Shown in pieces: positions 1 through 7,464 of a stretch of 37,727 nt of DNA (position 1 is its first letter; every line of letters starts with the position of its first letter). Location of the stretch: positions 1 to 37,727 of the forward strand of contig DAOTYI010000139.1 in NCBI GenBank assembly GCA_034434895.1. Direction: 5' to 3'. The DNA comes from DAOTXL01 sp034434895. Lineage in GTDB: Bacteria; Chloroflexota; Anaerolineae; JAAYZQ01. The position numbers and the translations under genes were made by a program. The notes beneath the pieces are model-generated. The model saw only the letters and a list, made by a program, of their open reading frames with translations, had not been told where the DNA came from and did no database searches.

Positions 1-380
1 GCGGCGCCTCCTGGACCTACATCCTGACCGGGACCAACGCCACTCTGCTGGCCCAGGATGCCGCCGACAGCCAGGTGGTGTACAAGGCCTACGCTCCGTC
101 CGGCGGCTGTCCCGGCCCCGACGTGTGGCGCACCGAGGATGGCGGGGACACCTGGACGCCCATCACGGCCGGGCTGCCGGCCGATTTCGTCGTCCAGGCC
201 CTGGTCGCCAGCCCGACGGAGGCCGATGTGGTGTTCGTCGGTGGCCGGGCCTGCTACGGCGGGGAACCCTATCGGCTGTACTACTCCGCGGATCGGGGGG
301 ACGCCTGGGAGGACCGTAGCGGCGGGTTGCCGGAATACGGTGGGGAAACGATCGCCATCACCGCCCTGTTGAGGCCGTGA
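1..380 (+). CDS. C-terminal part of an Asp-box (BNR/sialidase-like) repeat protein
   Basis: The reading frame is open from base 3 to the TGA at 378-380, so only the last ~125 residues are present and the start lies outside the window. Two Asp-box-like segments are visible, VWRTEDGGDTWTPITAGLP and LYYSADRGDAWEDRSGGLP. They fit the S/T-x-D-x-G-x-x-W pattern of BNR/sialidase and VPS10-type beta-propeller blades. Such repeats form propellers in secreted glycosidases and in many cell-surface proteins of unknown role, so the repeats alone do not show enzyme activity. The next gene (recG) is unrelated and follows after 95 noncoding bases. Confidence 0.6.
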   Translation, partial: GASWTYILTGTNATLLAQDAADSQVVYKAYAPSGGCPGPDVWRTEDGGDTWTPITAGLPADFVVQALVASPTEADVVFVGGRACYGGEPYRLYYSADRGDAWEDRSGGLPEYGGETIAITALLRP

Positions 381-440
381 GCCTCTCTGAAACAGCGAGA
401 GGCAACCGAACGGCAGAATCGAGCAGGTAAATCGGCGATA

Positions 441-461
441 GGCTTTTCAGACAAGCTCTCG
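441..461 (+). repeat. Copy of a dispersed 16-17 bp intergenic motif (TTTTCAGAYWRGCTCT)
   Basis: TTTTCAGACAAGCTCTC at 444-460 is identical, in reverse complement, to 33630-33646. It differs slightly from copies at 4150-4165 and 33738-33753. All four copies are between genes. Here the motif sits just upstream of recG, in a 95-bp spacer with no other recognisable signal. Confidence 0.7.
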
Positions 462-475
462 GGGATTTAGAATTT

Positions 476-2911
476 ATGTCATCAGCATTTGAGAAACTGA
501 GCAAGATCCTGAAACTGGAACAGAGCCAGGGCTATCGGGACCGGGCGGTCATCGGCGGCCTGGAAAACTTTTCCCGTCGCTGGCGAGAGGAAGCCCTGGC
601 GGAAACCCAGGATGAGGGGCAGAGCAACCGCATCGGTCAGATAGCCGACCTGCTGAGCCGCTACACAGCCGCCGACCAGAACCGCCGGGCCGAGATGGTG
701 CATGACATCCTCACCTGGCTGGCACAGAGCGAGCCGGCCCCGACGGTGCGCCAGCCTGAACCGGGGGCGGCCATCGCCCCAGAGCCGGCAGCCGCTCCGC
801 CCCCTCCCCCGCCCGGACGCCCGGCCACCGGCCTCGATGCTCCGGTCACCACCCTGCCCGGCATCAGCAGCGCCTATGCCGCCCGGTTGCAACGGCTGGG
901 CATCGCCAGGGTGGGCGACCTGCTCTATCACTTTCCCCACCGCTACGACGACTATTCCACCCTCAAGCCGATCAACCGCCTGGAATATGGGGAAGAGACC
1001 ACCGTCATCGGCACGATCTGGGAGACCAAAACCCGTCAGACGCGGAGCGGAGCGGCCATCGTCAGCAGCATCATCGCCGATGCCTCTGGAACGATCGAGG
1101 CTGTGTGGTTCAACCAACCCTACCTGACCCGTCAGTTGCGGGCCGGCCGGCGCATTGTGCTGAGCGGCAAGGTGGACGAATACCTGGGACGGCTCATCCT
1201 GCGCTCGCCGGTCTGGGAGCCGCTGGAACAGGAGCTGATCCACACCGCCCGACTGGTGCCGGTCTATCCTCTGACCGGCGGCATCACCGGCCGCTGGTTG
1301 CGGCGGATCATCAAGCGGGTGGTGGACTATTGGACCCCCCGGTTGCCGGATCATCTGCCCGAAAGGGTGCGCTCGCGGGCCGGCCTGATGGACCTGCCCA
1401 CCGCCATCCGGCAGATCCACTTTCCCGACAGCCAGCAGTTGGCCCAGGAGGCTCGACGCCGCCTTTCCTTTGACGAATTCTTTTTCATCCAGTTGGGCCT
1501 GCTCCACCGGCGGCACAGCTGGCAGAACCAGGAAGGGACTCCCCTGCCCATCCAGCGTCCCCTGTTGGACCAGTTCCTGCACTCGCTGCCGTTCGAGCTC
1601 ACCGCCGCCCAGCAACGCAGCATGGACCACATCCTGCACGACCTGGCCCAACCCCAACCTATGAGCCGCCTGTTGCAGGGCGATGTCGGTTCCGGCAAGA
1701 CGGTCGTCGCCACCGCGGCCATGTTGATGGCCGTGGCCGCCGGCAAACAGGCCGCGCTGATGGCCCCCACCGAGATCCTGGCCGAGCAACACCACCGCAC
1801 CATCTCGGAGCTGCTGGCCGGTTCGCCGGGTTGGAGCCTGGGCCGGCCGATCTCGGTGGTGCTGCTCACCGGCAGCCTGAGCCAGGCCGGGCGCCGCCAG
1901 GCCTGTACCGCCATCGCCGCCGGCCAGGCCGACATCGTCGTCGGCACCCATGCCCTGATCCAGCGGCATGTCACCTTCCACGATCTGGCGCTGGTGATCG
2001 TGGATGAGCAGCATCGCTTCGGCGTGGTCCAGCGAGGTGCCCTGCGGAGCAAAGGCCATGCGCCGCATGTGCTGGTGATGAGCGCCACCCCCATCCCCCG
2101 CAGCCTGGCCCTGACCCTCTATGGCGACCTGGACCTGTCGGTGATGGATGAGCTGCCGCCCGGCCGCCGACCGATTGAGACCCGCTGGCTGCTGCCCCGT
2201 GAGCGAGAACGGGCCTACACCTTCCTGCGCAGTCAGATCGAAAAAGGACGACAGGCCTTTATCCTCTACCCCCTCATCGAAGAGTCGGACAAAGTGCAAG
2301 CCCGCGCCGCCGTGGAGGAGTATGAACGTCTGCAGCACACCGTCTTCCCTGACCTGCGGCTGGGGTTGCTCCACGGGCGGATGAAAGCCAGGGAGAAGGA
2401 CGAAGTCATGGCCCGCTTCCGCCAGGGCGAGATAGACATCCTGGTCTCTACCTCGGTGATCGAAGTCGGGATTGACGTGCCCAACGCCACGGTGATGCTG
2501 GTCGAGGGGGCCGACCGCTTTGGCCTGGCCCAACTGCATCAATTCCGGGGACGGGTGGGCCGGGGCGCACACCAGTCCTATTGCCTGCTCTTGTCAGATG
2601 CCGCTTCGCCGGACGATCCCCAGACGAAAACGACGTGGGAGCGGTTGAAAGCCATCGAGGACACCCAGGATGGATTTGTTCTGGCGGAGAAAGACCTGGA
2701 ACTGCGCGGGCCGGGTGACTTTTTCGGGGTGCGGCAGAGCGGGTTGCCGACCCTGCGCCTGGCCGCTCTGAGCAACCTGCAGGTCTTGGAGCAGGCACGG
2801 GCCGAAGCCCAACTTCTCTTTCAGGAAGACCCCACCCTGAGCAAACCGGAACACCGGCTCCTGGCTGCTCAGGTCGCCCAATTCTGGCAGGGACAGGGAG
2901 ATTTGAGTTAA
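476..2911 (+). CDS. recG: ATP-dependent DNA helicase RecG
   Basis: RecG remodels stalled replication forks and branch-migrates Holliday junctions. The 811-residue product has a lineage-typical N-terminal extension of ~120 residues ending in a Pro-rich linker (PAAAPPPPPPGR). The wedge/OB domain follows (LPGISSAYAARLQRLGIARVGDLL...). Superfamily 2 helicase motifs are clear: Walker A GDVGSGKT, DEQH box (VIVDEQHRFG), motif III MSATPIPR, motif IV-VI region with STSVIEVGIDVP and QFRGRVGRG. The usual RecG C-terminal segment (EKDLELRGPGDFFGVRQSG) is present. Family length is ~680-700 aa, and the excess is the N-terminal extension. The ATG at 476 has no good Shine-Dalgarno sequence but begins the extension. 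In many bacteria recG lies near coaD, as here, although rsmD is missing from between them. Confidence 0.97.
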   Translation: MSSAFEKLSKILKLEQSQGYRDRAVIGGLENFSRRWREEALAETQDEGQSNRIGQIADLLSRYTAADQNRRAEMVHDILTWLAQSEPAPTVRQPEPGAAIAPEPAAAPPPPPPGRPATGLDAPVTTLPGISSAYAARLQRLGIARVGDLLYHFPHRYDDYSTLKPINRLEYGEETTVIGTIWETKTRQTRSGAAIVSSIIADASGTIEAVWFNQPYLTRQLRAGRRIVLSGKVDEYLGRLILRSPVWEPLEQELIHTARLVPVYPLTGGITGRWLRRIIKRVVDYWTPRLPDHLPERVRSRAGLMDLPTAIRQIHFPDSQQLAQEARRRLSFDEFFFIQLGLLHRRHSWQNQEGTPLPIQRPLLDQFLHSLPFELTAAQQRSMDHILHDLAQPQPMSRLLQGDVGSGKTVVATAAMLMAVAAGKQAALMAPTEILAEQHHRTISELLAGSPGWSLGRPISVVLLTGSLSQAGRRQACTAIAAGQADIVVGTHALIQRHVTFHDLALVIVDEQHRFGVVQRGALRSKGHAPHVLVMSATPIPRSLALTLYGDLDLSVMDELPPGRRPIETRWLLPRERERAYTFLRSQIEKGRQAFILYPLIEESDKVQARAAVEEYERLQHTVFPDLRLGLLHGRMKAREKDEVMARFRQGEIDILVSTSVIEVGIDVPNATVMLVEGADRFGLAQLHQFRGRVGRGAHQSYCLLLSDAASPDDPQTKTTWERLKAIEDTQDGFVLAEKDLELRGPGDFFGVRQSGLPTLRLAALSNLQVLEQARAEAQLLFQEDPTLSKPEHRLLAAQVAQFWQGQGDLS

Positions 2912-2930
2912 AACCTTCATGGAGGCAACG

Positions 2931-3458
2931 ATGCCCACAGCGATTTATCCCGGCACCTTCGATCCGGTGCACAACGGCCACATAGACATTGCCACGCGCG
3001 CTGCCGCCCTCTTTGACCACCTGACCATCGCCATCTACGACCGGCCGCTGAAGAGCCTGCTCTTTTCGACCCAGGAACGGCGGGCCATGATCGAAGCAGC
3101 CTTTCAGCACATCCCCAACATCAGCGTGGCCACCTACAACCAGCTCACCGTGGAGTTTGCCCGGCAGATCGGGGCCCAGGCCATCGTCCGTGGCCTGCGC
3201 GTGATCTCCGACTTTGAGCTGGAGTTCCAGATGGCGCTGACCAACAAAAAGCTGGCCCCGGAGATCGAGTTTGTATGCCTGATGACCGGCCAGGAATATG
3301 CCTTCCTCAGCGCCAGCACCGTCAAAGAGATCGCCATGCTGGGCGGGTGCGTGGCCGGCATGGTGCCACCACATGTCGCCGAAGCTTTGCAGGCCAAATT
3401 CAAAGCGGGCGGCGGCAGAGGAGAGGAATCGGTCAAACTGGTCTCGCTGCGAGACTGA
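2931..3458 (+). CDS. coaD: Phosphopantetheine adenylyltransferase
   Basis: CoaD makes dephospho-CoA from 4'-phosphopantetheine and ATP, the penultimate step of CoA synthesis. The ATG at 2931 is chosen because GGAGG (2921-2925) lies 5 bases ahead. An in-frame ATG at 2919 overlaps that Shine-Dalgarno sequence and would add four residues. The 175-aa product has the nucleotidyltransferase motif YPGTFDPVHNGH near the N-terminus and LSASTVKE, matching the family ISSSxxK signature, near residue 125. RGLRVISDFELEFQMA is also characteristic. Length is slightly above the usual ~160 aa because of a Lys/Gly/Arg-rich tail. The start is 20 bases after recG, suggesting a shared transcript. Confidence 0.96.
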   Translation: MPTAIYPGTFDPVHNGHIDIATRAAALFDHLTIAIYDRPLKSLLFSTQERRAMIEAAFQHIPNISVATYNQLTVEFARQIGAQAIVRGLRVISDFELEFQMALTNKKLAPEIEFVCLMTGQEYAFLSASTVKEIAMLGGCVAGMVPPHVAEALQAKFKAGGGRGEESVKLVSLRD

Positions 3459-3497
3459 ACGCCTGACACGACGAAAGCAAGAAAGGAGGGGATTCCA

Positions 3498-3986
3498 TTG
3501 AGCAACATCTACCACCTCATTGACCGCCTGGAACGGCTGCTGAACGAGAGCTGGCAGGTGCCCCTGAGCACTTATCTGGTCATCAACGAAGATGACTTTC
3601 TCGATGTGATTGACCAGATGCGCACCTCCATCCCCCAGGAGATCAAACAGGCGGAACGGATCCAGCAGGAGCGCGACCGGATCATCGCCCAGGCCGAAGA
3701 GGAAGCCCACCGCATCGTGCAGTTGGCGCAGGAGGAAGCAGCCAGGCTGGTCGAGGAGCACGAGATCATCCGCCTGGCCGACCAGCGGGGTCAGACGATC
3801 CTCCAACGGGCACAGCGAGAAGCAAGCAACCTCAAGAATGAAGCCGATCAATATGCCCGGGAGGTGCTGAGCAGCCTGGACGAGCAGTTAGGGGTCGTGC
3901 AGGAGCAGATCGCCGCCCTGATGCGGACCGTACGTAACGGCCTGGAGGCCCTCTCGCACACCGAAGAATTGACAGAAGAGCCGTAA
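3498..3986 (+). CDS. Coiled-coil protein, DivIVA / ATP-synthase-b-like helix
   Basis: The 162-residue product starts at TTG 3498, preceded by an AGGAGG core (3484-3490). It is almost entirely helical, with heptad-rich Glu/Gln/Arg/Ala sequence from about residue 50 to 145. There is no signal peptide or membrane segment. Such proteins are often labelled 'ATP synthase F0 subunit B' or 'DivIVA-domain' by resemblance of the coil only. There is no N-terminal transmembrane helix as in subunit b. The N-terminal NIYHLIDRLERLLNESWQVPLS is a short folded region that could be an interaction module. It lies between coaD and the DUF177 gene. A cytoskeletal or division-site scaffold is a guess, and I do not assign a function. 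Confidence 0.8.
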   Translation: MSNIYHLIDRLERLLNESWQVPLSTYLVINEDDFLDVIDQMRTSIPQEIKQAERIQQERDRIIAQAEEEAHRIVQLAQEEAARLVEEHEIIRLADQRGQTILQRAQREASNLKNEADQYAREVLSSLDEQLGVVQEQIAALMRTVRNGLEALSHTEELTEEP

Positions 3987-4041
3987 CCAACACCCGCGAC
4001 CGGGGCGCAGGGTAGACACTCACCCGGTGGGAGCATTTTCA

Positions 4042-4056
4042 TGGACTTTGAACAAC
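4042..4056 (+). repeat. 15-bp repeat shared with 5047-5061
   Basis: TGGACTTTGAACAAC occurs here and again at 5047-5061, both times in noncoding DNA after a stop codon (the coiled-coil gene and rpmF). At the second site it leads into an inverted-repeat element (5069-5159). Here the flanking 3987-4193 region shows no gene, only this word and a copy of the TTTTCAGA motif at 4150-4165. Confidence 0.6.
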
Positions 4057-4149
4057 GGTTCGCACACCACAAGGAGTAGAGGCTTTAGCCGGTCGTGGCC
4101 ACAAGATACGGCCCGCCTGAAGGCTCGACTCCAAAGTCCCGATCTTCGG

Positions 4150-4165
4150 TTTTCAGATAGGCTCT
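4150..4165 (+). repeat. Copy of the dispersed TTTTCAGAYWRGCTCT motif
   Basis: TTTTCAGATAGGCTCT matches the motif at 444-459 at 14 of 16 positions. It stands about 30 bp upstream of the -35 box of the DUF177 promoter. Confidence 0.6.
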
Positions 4166-4193
4166 GAATCCTGTGCTGTGCAGGCAGCCTATT

Positions 4194-4222
4194 TTGACAT
4201 GCAGGCTACTCTGACCTATAAT
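4194..4222 (+). promoter_or_regulatory. Consensus sigma70-type promoter of the DUF177-rpmF unit
   Basis: TTGACA at 4194-4199 and TATAAT at 4217-4222 are separated by exactly 17 bp, so both hexamers and the spacing match consensus. Transcription would begin near 4229-4230. This rules out the in-frame ATG at 4221, which lies inside the -10 box, as the start of the following gene. Confidence 0.88.
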
Positions 4223-4256
4223 GGGGCGACCCGGCAGGAGGGAGTTGGCAACAGCG

Positions 4257-4787
4257 ATGCGGTATAACGTGGCCCAGCTTTTGAAAGGGCCAACCGGGGG
4301 GCGTCGCCAGTACGATCTTGACGAGGAGATCGGCCACCTGGACCCCGAGTTGGTCGCGGTCCACCGCCTGGTCGGGTCGGTGACCCTGACGCGCACCAGT
4401 CAGGGGGTATTGGTGACCGGCACCCTGCACACCACCCTGAGGGGGGAATGCCTGCGCTGTCTGGAGCCGTGCGATGTGGAGGTCGAGCTCAACCTGGAGG
4501 AAGAGTTCTACCCGGTGGTGCGGATGGAGGATGTGCCGCTGGACCGGGTGCCCAAGGAGGACCTCGACGAAGCGTTGCGCATTGACGAGCACCATATCCT
4601 CGATCTGAGCGAGGTGGTCCGCCAGGGGCTGTGGCTGGCGTTGCCGGACAAGATTCTGTGCCGTCCTGATTGCGCCGGGTTGTGTCCGCGCTGTGGAGGG
4701 AACCGCAACCTGGGGGAATGCCGGTGTGAGCAGGAAGCTGTTGATGCACGGTGGGCAGCACTGCAAGCGCTATTATCCGATAGTTAA
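4257..4787 (+). CDS. DUF177 family (YceD-like) protein
   Basis: The DUF177/YceD family is widespread, usually encoded immediately before rpmF, and linked in the literature to 23S rRNA or ribosome accumulation. Here too rpmF follows, after 32 bases. The 176-aa product (from ATG 4257, MRYNVAQLLKGP) contains the family core GTLHTTLRGECLRCLEPCDVEVE. It ends in a four-cysteine cluster (LCRPDCAGLCPRCGGNRNLGECRC) that probably binds zinc. ATG 4257 is preferred because transcription starts after 4222. TTG 4245 is an alternative, but it sits only a few bases after AGGAGGG (4236-4242), whereas ATG 4257 is rather far from it. The exact start is therefore uncertain by four codons. Confidence 0.88.
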   Translation: MRYNVAQLLKGPTGGRRQYDLDEEIGHLDPELVAVHRLVGSVTLTRTSQGVLVTGTLHTTLRGECLRCLEPCDVEVELNLEEEFYPVVRMEDVPLDRVPKEDLDEALRIDEHHILDLSEVVRQGLWLALPDKILCRPDCAGLCPRCGGNRNLGECRCEQEAVDARWAALQALLSDS

Positions 4788-4819
4788 TTCGAGGAACGGT
4801 CAAGAAAGGGGGTTTCATC

Positions 4820-5011
4820 ATGGGAGCACTACCCAAACGCAAACTGGGCAAAGGCCGCAAGGGCCGGCGACGCAGCCACCTGGCGCTCCGGGCCAGCAAT
4901 CTGGTGTCCTGCCCCAAGTGCCATGAGATGCGCCTGCCGCATCAGGTCTGTCCCTACTGCGGCACCTACAAGGGCATCGAAGTCGTGGAAGTCAAAGCTG
5001 AGAAGAAATAA
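4820..5011 (+). CDS. rpmF: 50S ribosomal protein L32
   Basis: The 63-aa basic protein begins MGALPKRKLGKGRKGRRRSH, the conserved L32 N-terminus. It carries a CPKC...CPYC zinc-ribbon (residues ~32-49, CPKCHEMRLPHQVCPYCG). Length is typical for the family (55-65 aa). The gene is preceded by an AAGGGGG-like Shine-Dalgarno sequence (4805-4811) and follows the DUF177 gene in the conserved yceD-rpmF order. In many bacteria plsX and fabH come next. Here an acyl-CoA dehydrogenase occupies that place, with fabD and fabG afterwards. Confidence 0.97.
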   Translation: MGALPKRKLGKGRKGRRRSHLALRASNLVSCPKCHEMRLPHQVCPYCGTYKGIEVVEVKAEKK

Positions 5012-5068
5012 CCGGCACCCCAGGTTTAAAGTGCCTGACACCTGATTGGACTTTGAACAACCGTCACT

Positions 5069-5159
5069 CTCCCGCAGGCTTAGAAGAAGTTACTGGCTGA
5101 AATCGGTTGAAATATTCAACGGGCTGGTCGCTTTCAATCGGTTTATCAGCCTGCGGGAG
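5069..5159. repeat. Inverted-repeat element with CTCCCGCAGG ends (copy 1)
   Basis: CTCCCGCAGGCT at 5069-5080 is perfectly repeated in inverse at 5148-5159. An inner small hairpin (GTTGAA-ATA-TTCAAC, 5106-5120) lies between. The same terminal word, nearly the same length (91 versus 89 bp) and a similar left inner sequence (TTAGAA...) occur at 37204-37292. Both lie in intergenic DNA. This looks like a small mobile or REP-type repeat family. There is no T-run after it, so a simple terminator is less likely. Confidence 0.7.
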
Positions 5160-5210
5160 GGTCTGGTCCGATTAAGTCCACCTGGAAGAAGATGAAAACA
5201 GGAGACGCCG

Positions 5211-6353
5211 ATGATCGGGTTTTCTCTGTCCGATGATCTGTTGGAGATCCAGGCCCGGGCGCGCAAATTCGCGCGGGAGGAGATCCTGCCCATCGCCGCC
5301 GAATATGACCGCCGGGCTGAAGTGCCCCTCGACATCATCCCCAAAGCCAAGGCGGCGGGCCTGCTGAATGTCACCATCGCCCGGGAATATGGCGGCATGG
5401 GCTACGGTGTTCTGGAAAGCGTCATCATCGCCGAAGAGTTGGGAGCAGCCTGTGCCGGGATCAGCATTACCCTCCTGGTCAACAGCCTGGCCCTGGCCAC
5501 CATCCAGTTTTTCGGCAACGAGGAGCAGAAAGAAAAGTTCCTGCGCCCTGCAGCCGAGGGGGGCAAGCTGGCCGCTTTCTGTCTGACGGAACGGGAAGCC
5601 GGGTCGGACGCCAGTGCCATCAAGACCACCGCCCTGCCCGATGGCGATGAGTTTGTCATCAACGGTCAGAAGTGCTTTATCACCAGCGGAGGGTTGGCCG
5701 AGATCATGACCGTCTTTGCCCTGACCGACCCGGAGAAAGGGCCACGGGGTGTATCGGCCATCCTGGTGCCGGCCAACACCCCCGGCATCCGGGTCACCAA
5801 AGTCGAAGACAAGATGGGCCAGCGGGCCTCGAACACGGCCGAGCTGACCTTTGAGAATGTGCGCGTGCCCCAGGCCAATCTGCTGGGCAAGCCGGGGCAT
5901 GGCTTCCGCATCGCCCTGCAGGTGCTCGACTTTGGCCGGTCCGGGGTGGCGGCGTTGAGCGTTGGGGTGGCGCGAGCAGCTCTGGAGTATGCCCTGGAAT
6001 ATGCCCGCACCCGGCGACAGTTTGGCGAACCGATCATCAACAACCAGGGCATCTCGTTCATGCTGGCCGACATGGCCACCAAGATCGAAGCGGCCCGACT
6101 GCTCACCTGGCAAGCGGCCTGGATGGCCGACCAGGGCATGAAGGTTACCGACAAGGCAGCCATGGCCAAATGCTTCGCCTCCGACACGGCCATGGAGGTG
6201 ACGACCAACGCCGTGCAGATCTTTGGCGGCTACGGCTACATGCGGGACTATCCGGTCGAAAAGCTGATGCGCGACGCCAAGATTTTGCAGATCTACGAGG
6301 GCACAAACCAGATCCAGCGCATGGTGATTGCCCGGCAGCTTGCAAAGCAATAA
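5211..6353 (+). CDS. Acyl-CoA dehydrogenase
   Basis: This FAD flavoenzyme oxidises acyl-CoA to trans-2-enoyl-CoA and passes electrons to ETF. The 380-aa length is standard. Visible motifs include CLTEREAGSDASAIKTTA (family signature 1, FAD/substrate binding) and QFGEPIINNQGISFMLADMA. The C-terminal QIFGGYGYMRDYPVEKLMRD is signature 2. The catalytic glutamate is expected in IYEGTNQIQR near residue 365, as in short- and medium-chain acyl-CoA dehydrogenases. The start ATG follows AGGAGA (5200-5205). Substrate chain length cannot be read from sequence alone. Its position between rpmF and fabD, where plsX/fabH often lie, is unusual for a degradative enzyme. Confidence 0.94.
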   Translation: MIGFSLSDDLLEIQARARKFAREEILPIAAEYDRRAEVPLDIIPKAKAAGLLNVTIAREYGGMGYGVLESVIIAEELGAACAGISITLLVNSLALATIQFFGNEEQKEKFLRPAAEGGKLAAFCLTEREAGSDASAIKTTALPDGDEFVINGQKCFITSGGLAEIMTVFALTDPEKGPRGVSAILVPANTPGIRVTKVEDKMGQRASNTAELTFENVRVPQANLLGKPGHGFRIALQVLDFGRSGVAALSVGVARAALEYALEYARTRRQFGEPIINNQGISFMLADMATKIEAARLLTWQAAWMADQGMKVTDKAAMAKCFASDTAMEVTTNAVQIFGGYGYMRDYPVEKLMRDAKILQIYEGTNQIQRMVIARQLAKQ

Positions 6354-6444
6354 TATCCAATATCCAATATCCAATATCCAATATCCAATACCCAATAGCT
6401 TTTGTGTTAGATAGTTGATATTAGATATTAGATATTAGATATTG
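6354..6444. repeat. Two heptanucleotide tandem-repeat tracts
   Basis: TATCCAA is repeated five times exactly from 6354 to 6388, then once as TACCCAA (6389-6395). After ~20 bases, GATATTA is repeated three times plus GATATTG (6417-6444). Both have a strict 7-bp period. They fill the whole spacer between the acyl-CoA dehydrogenase stop codon and fabD. No other signal is seen. Confidence 0.95.
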
Positions 6445-6456
6445 TTGAGCGGTGAA

Positions 6457-7410
6457 ATGAGCAAGATTGCACTGCTGTTTCCAGGACAGGGGTCCCAGGA
6501 GGTAGGGATGGGCCACGACCTGGCCCAGGCTTATCCCCAGGTCCGACAGCTCTACGAGCAGGCGGATGAGATCCTGGGCTTTGCTCTGTCTTCCCTGTGC
6601 TTCGCCGGGCCCCAGGAGGCGCTGGATGATACCCTCAACACCCAGCCGGCGATCTTTTGCACCAGCCTGGCAGTGCTGCGAGCCCTGGAGGTGGAAGGAC
6701 GGCTGCCCTCGCCAGCCATGGCCGCCGGCCATAGTCTGGGCGAACTGACCGCCCTGGTCGCCGCCGGGGCGATGGAGTTTGCCGACGGGTTGCGCCTGGT
6801 GCGGGAGCGGGGTCGGCTGATGAAGCTGGCCGGCGAGCAAAGCCCGGGCGGCATGGCAGCCGTGCTCAAGATGGACGAAGCCGAAGTAGAAAAAGCCTGC
6901 CGGGAGGCCACGGCGGAGACCGGCCGACCGGTGCAAATCGCCAACTATAACTCGCCGGGGCAGGTGGTCATCTCCGGTGACCGGGAGGCCCTGGCGCGGG
7001 CCGGCGATCTGCTGCGGGAGCGGGGTTGCAAGCGGATCGTCCCTCTGGCAGTGAGCATCGCCGCCCACTCACCACTGATGGCCAGCGTCGTCCAGGAGTA
7101 CCGCGCCGCCGTGGAGGCCACCCCCCTGTGCCCCCCCCGGATGCCGGTCGTGGCCAATATCAGCGCCCGCCCGCTCCGCAGTGTGGAGGAGATCCGCGAC
7201 GAGCTGGCCGGGCAGCTCACCTGGCCGGTGCGCTGGACCGACTCGGTGCAGTGGATGGTTGGGCAGGGAGTGACCCGTTTTCTCGAAATCGGCCCCAAGG
7301 ATGTGCTGACCAAACTGGTAGGGCGGATCGCCGCCGGGGTGGAAGCGGTCAGCGTGGGGAATGTGGTTGGGGTAGAAACCCTGGAATTCAGCCAGGTTTC
7401 TCCAGGGTGA
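6457..7410 (+). CDS. fabD: Malonyl-CoA:ACP transacylase
   Basis: FabD loads malonyl groups onto acyl carrier protein for fatty acid synthesis. ATG 6457 gives the canonical N-terminus MSKIALLFPGQGSQ. A TTG at 6442 inside the repeat tract is less likely. The 317-aa product shows GQGSQ (oxyanion Gln), the nucleophile motif GHSLGE near residue 90, the malonyl-binding Arg region (LVRERGRLM) and the catalytic His in IAAHSPLM. IGPKDVLTKLV lies near the end. The last ~15 residues (VVGVETLEFSQVSPG) are not conserved. The DNA encoding them contains an 8-bp inverted repeat (7378-7385/7401-7408). fabG follows after 54 bases. Confidence 0.96.
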   Translation: MSKIALLFPGQGSQEVGMGHDLAQAYPQVRQLYEQADEILGFALSSLCFAGPQEALDDTLNTQPAIFCTSLAVLRALEVEGRLPSPAMAAGHSLGELTALVAAGAMEFADGLRLVRERGRLMKLAGEQSPGGMAAVLKMDEAEVEKACREATAETGRPVQIANYNSPGQVVISGDREALARAGDLLRERGCKRIVPLAVSIAAHSPLMASVVQEYRAAVEATPLCPPRMPVVANISARPLRSVEEIRDELAGQLTWPVRWTDSVQWMVGQGVTRFLEIGPKDVLTKLVGRIAAGVEAVSVGNVVGVETLEFSQVSPG

Positions 7411-7433
7411 AATTCTCGCCCCTGAGGCAAGAA

Positions 7434-7460
7434 ACTCACCACCAAGAACACAAAGGACAC
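7434..7460 (+). repeat. Fragment of the CACCAAG-ACACAAAGGACAC repeat
   Basis: The spacer before fabG contains CCACCAAGAACACAAAGGACAC. This differs by one inserted base from the word at 33648-33668, inside the large inverted-repeat element there. The AAAGGA within it lies 9-10 bases before the fabG start, so a repeat-derived sequence seems to supply the ribosome binding site. Confidence 0.6.
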
Positions 7461-7464
7461 CAGA

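Noticed and set aside
468..473. TAGAAT as a -10 box for recG
   Set aside because: It ends two bases before the recG start codon, and no fitting -35 box lies upstream.
482..2572. 696-codon open frame on the minus strand opposite recG
   Set aside because: It is a shadow of recG in GC-rich DNA. It has no recognisable domain and recG is unmistakable on the other strand.
4221..4256. ATG 4221 as the start of the DUF177 gene
   Set aside because: It lies within the TATAAT of a consensus promoter, so it would not be in the mRNA.
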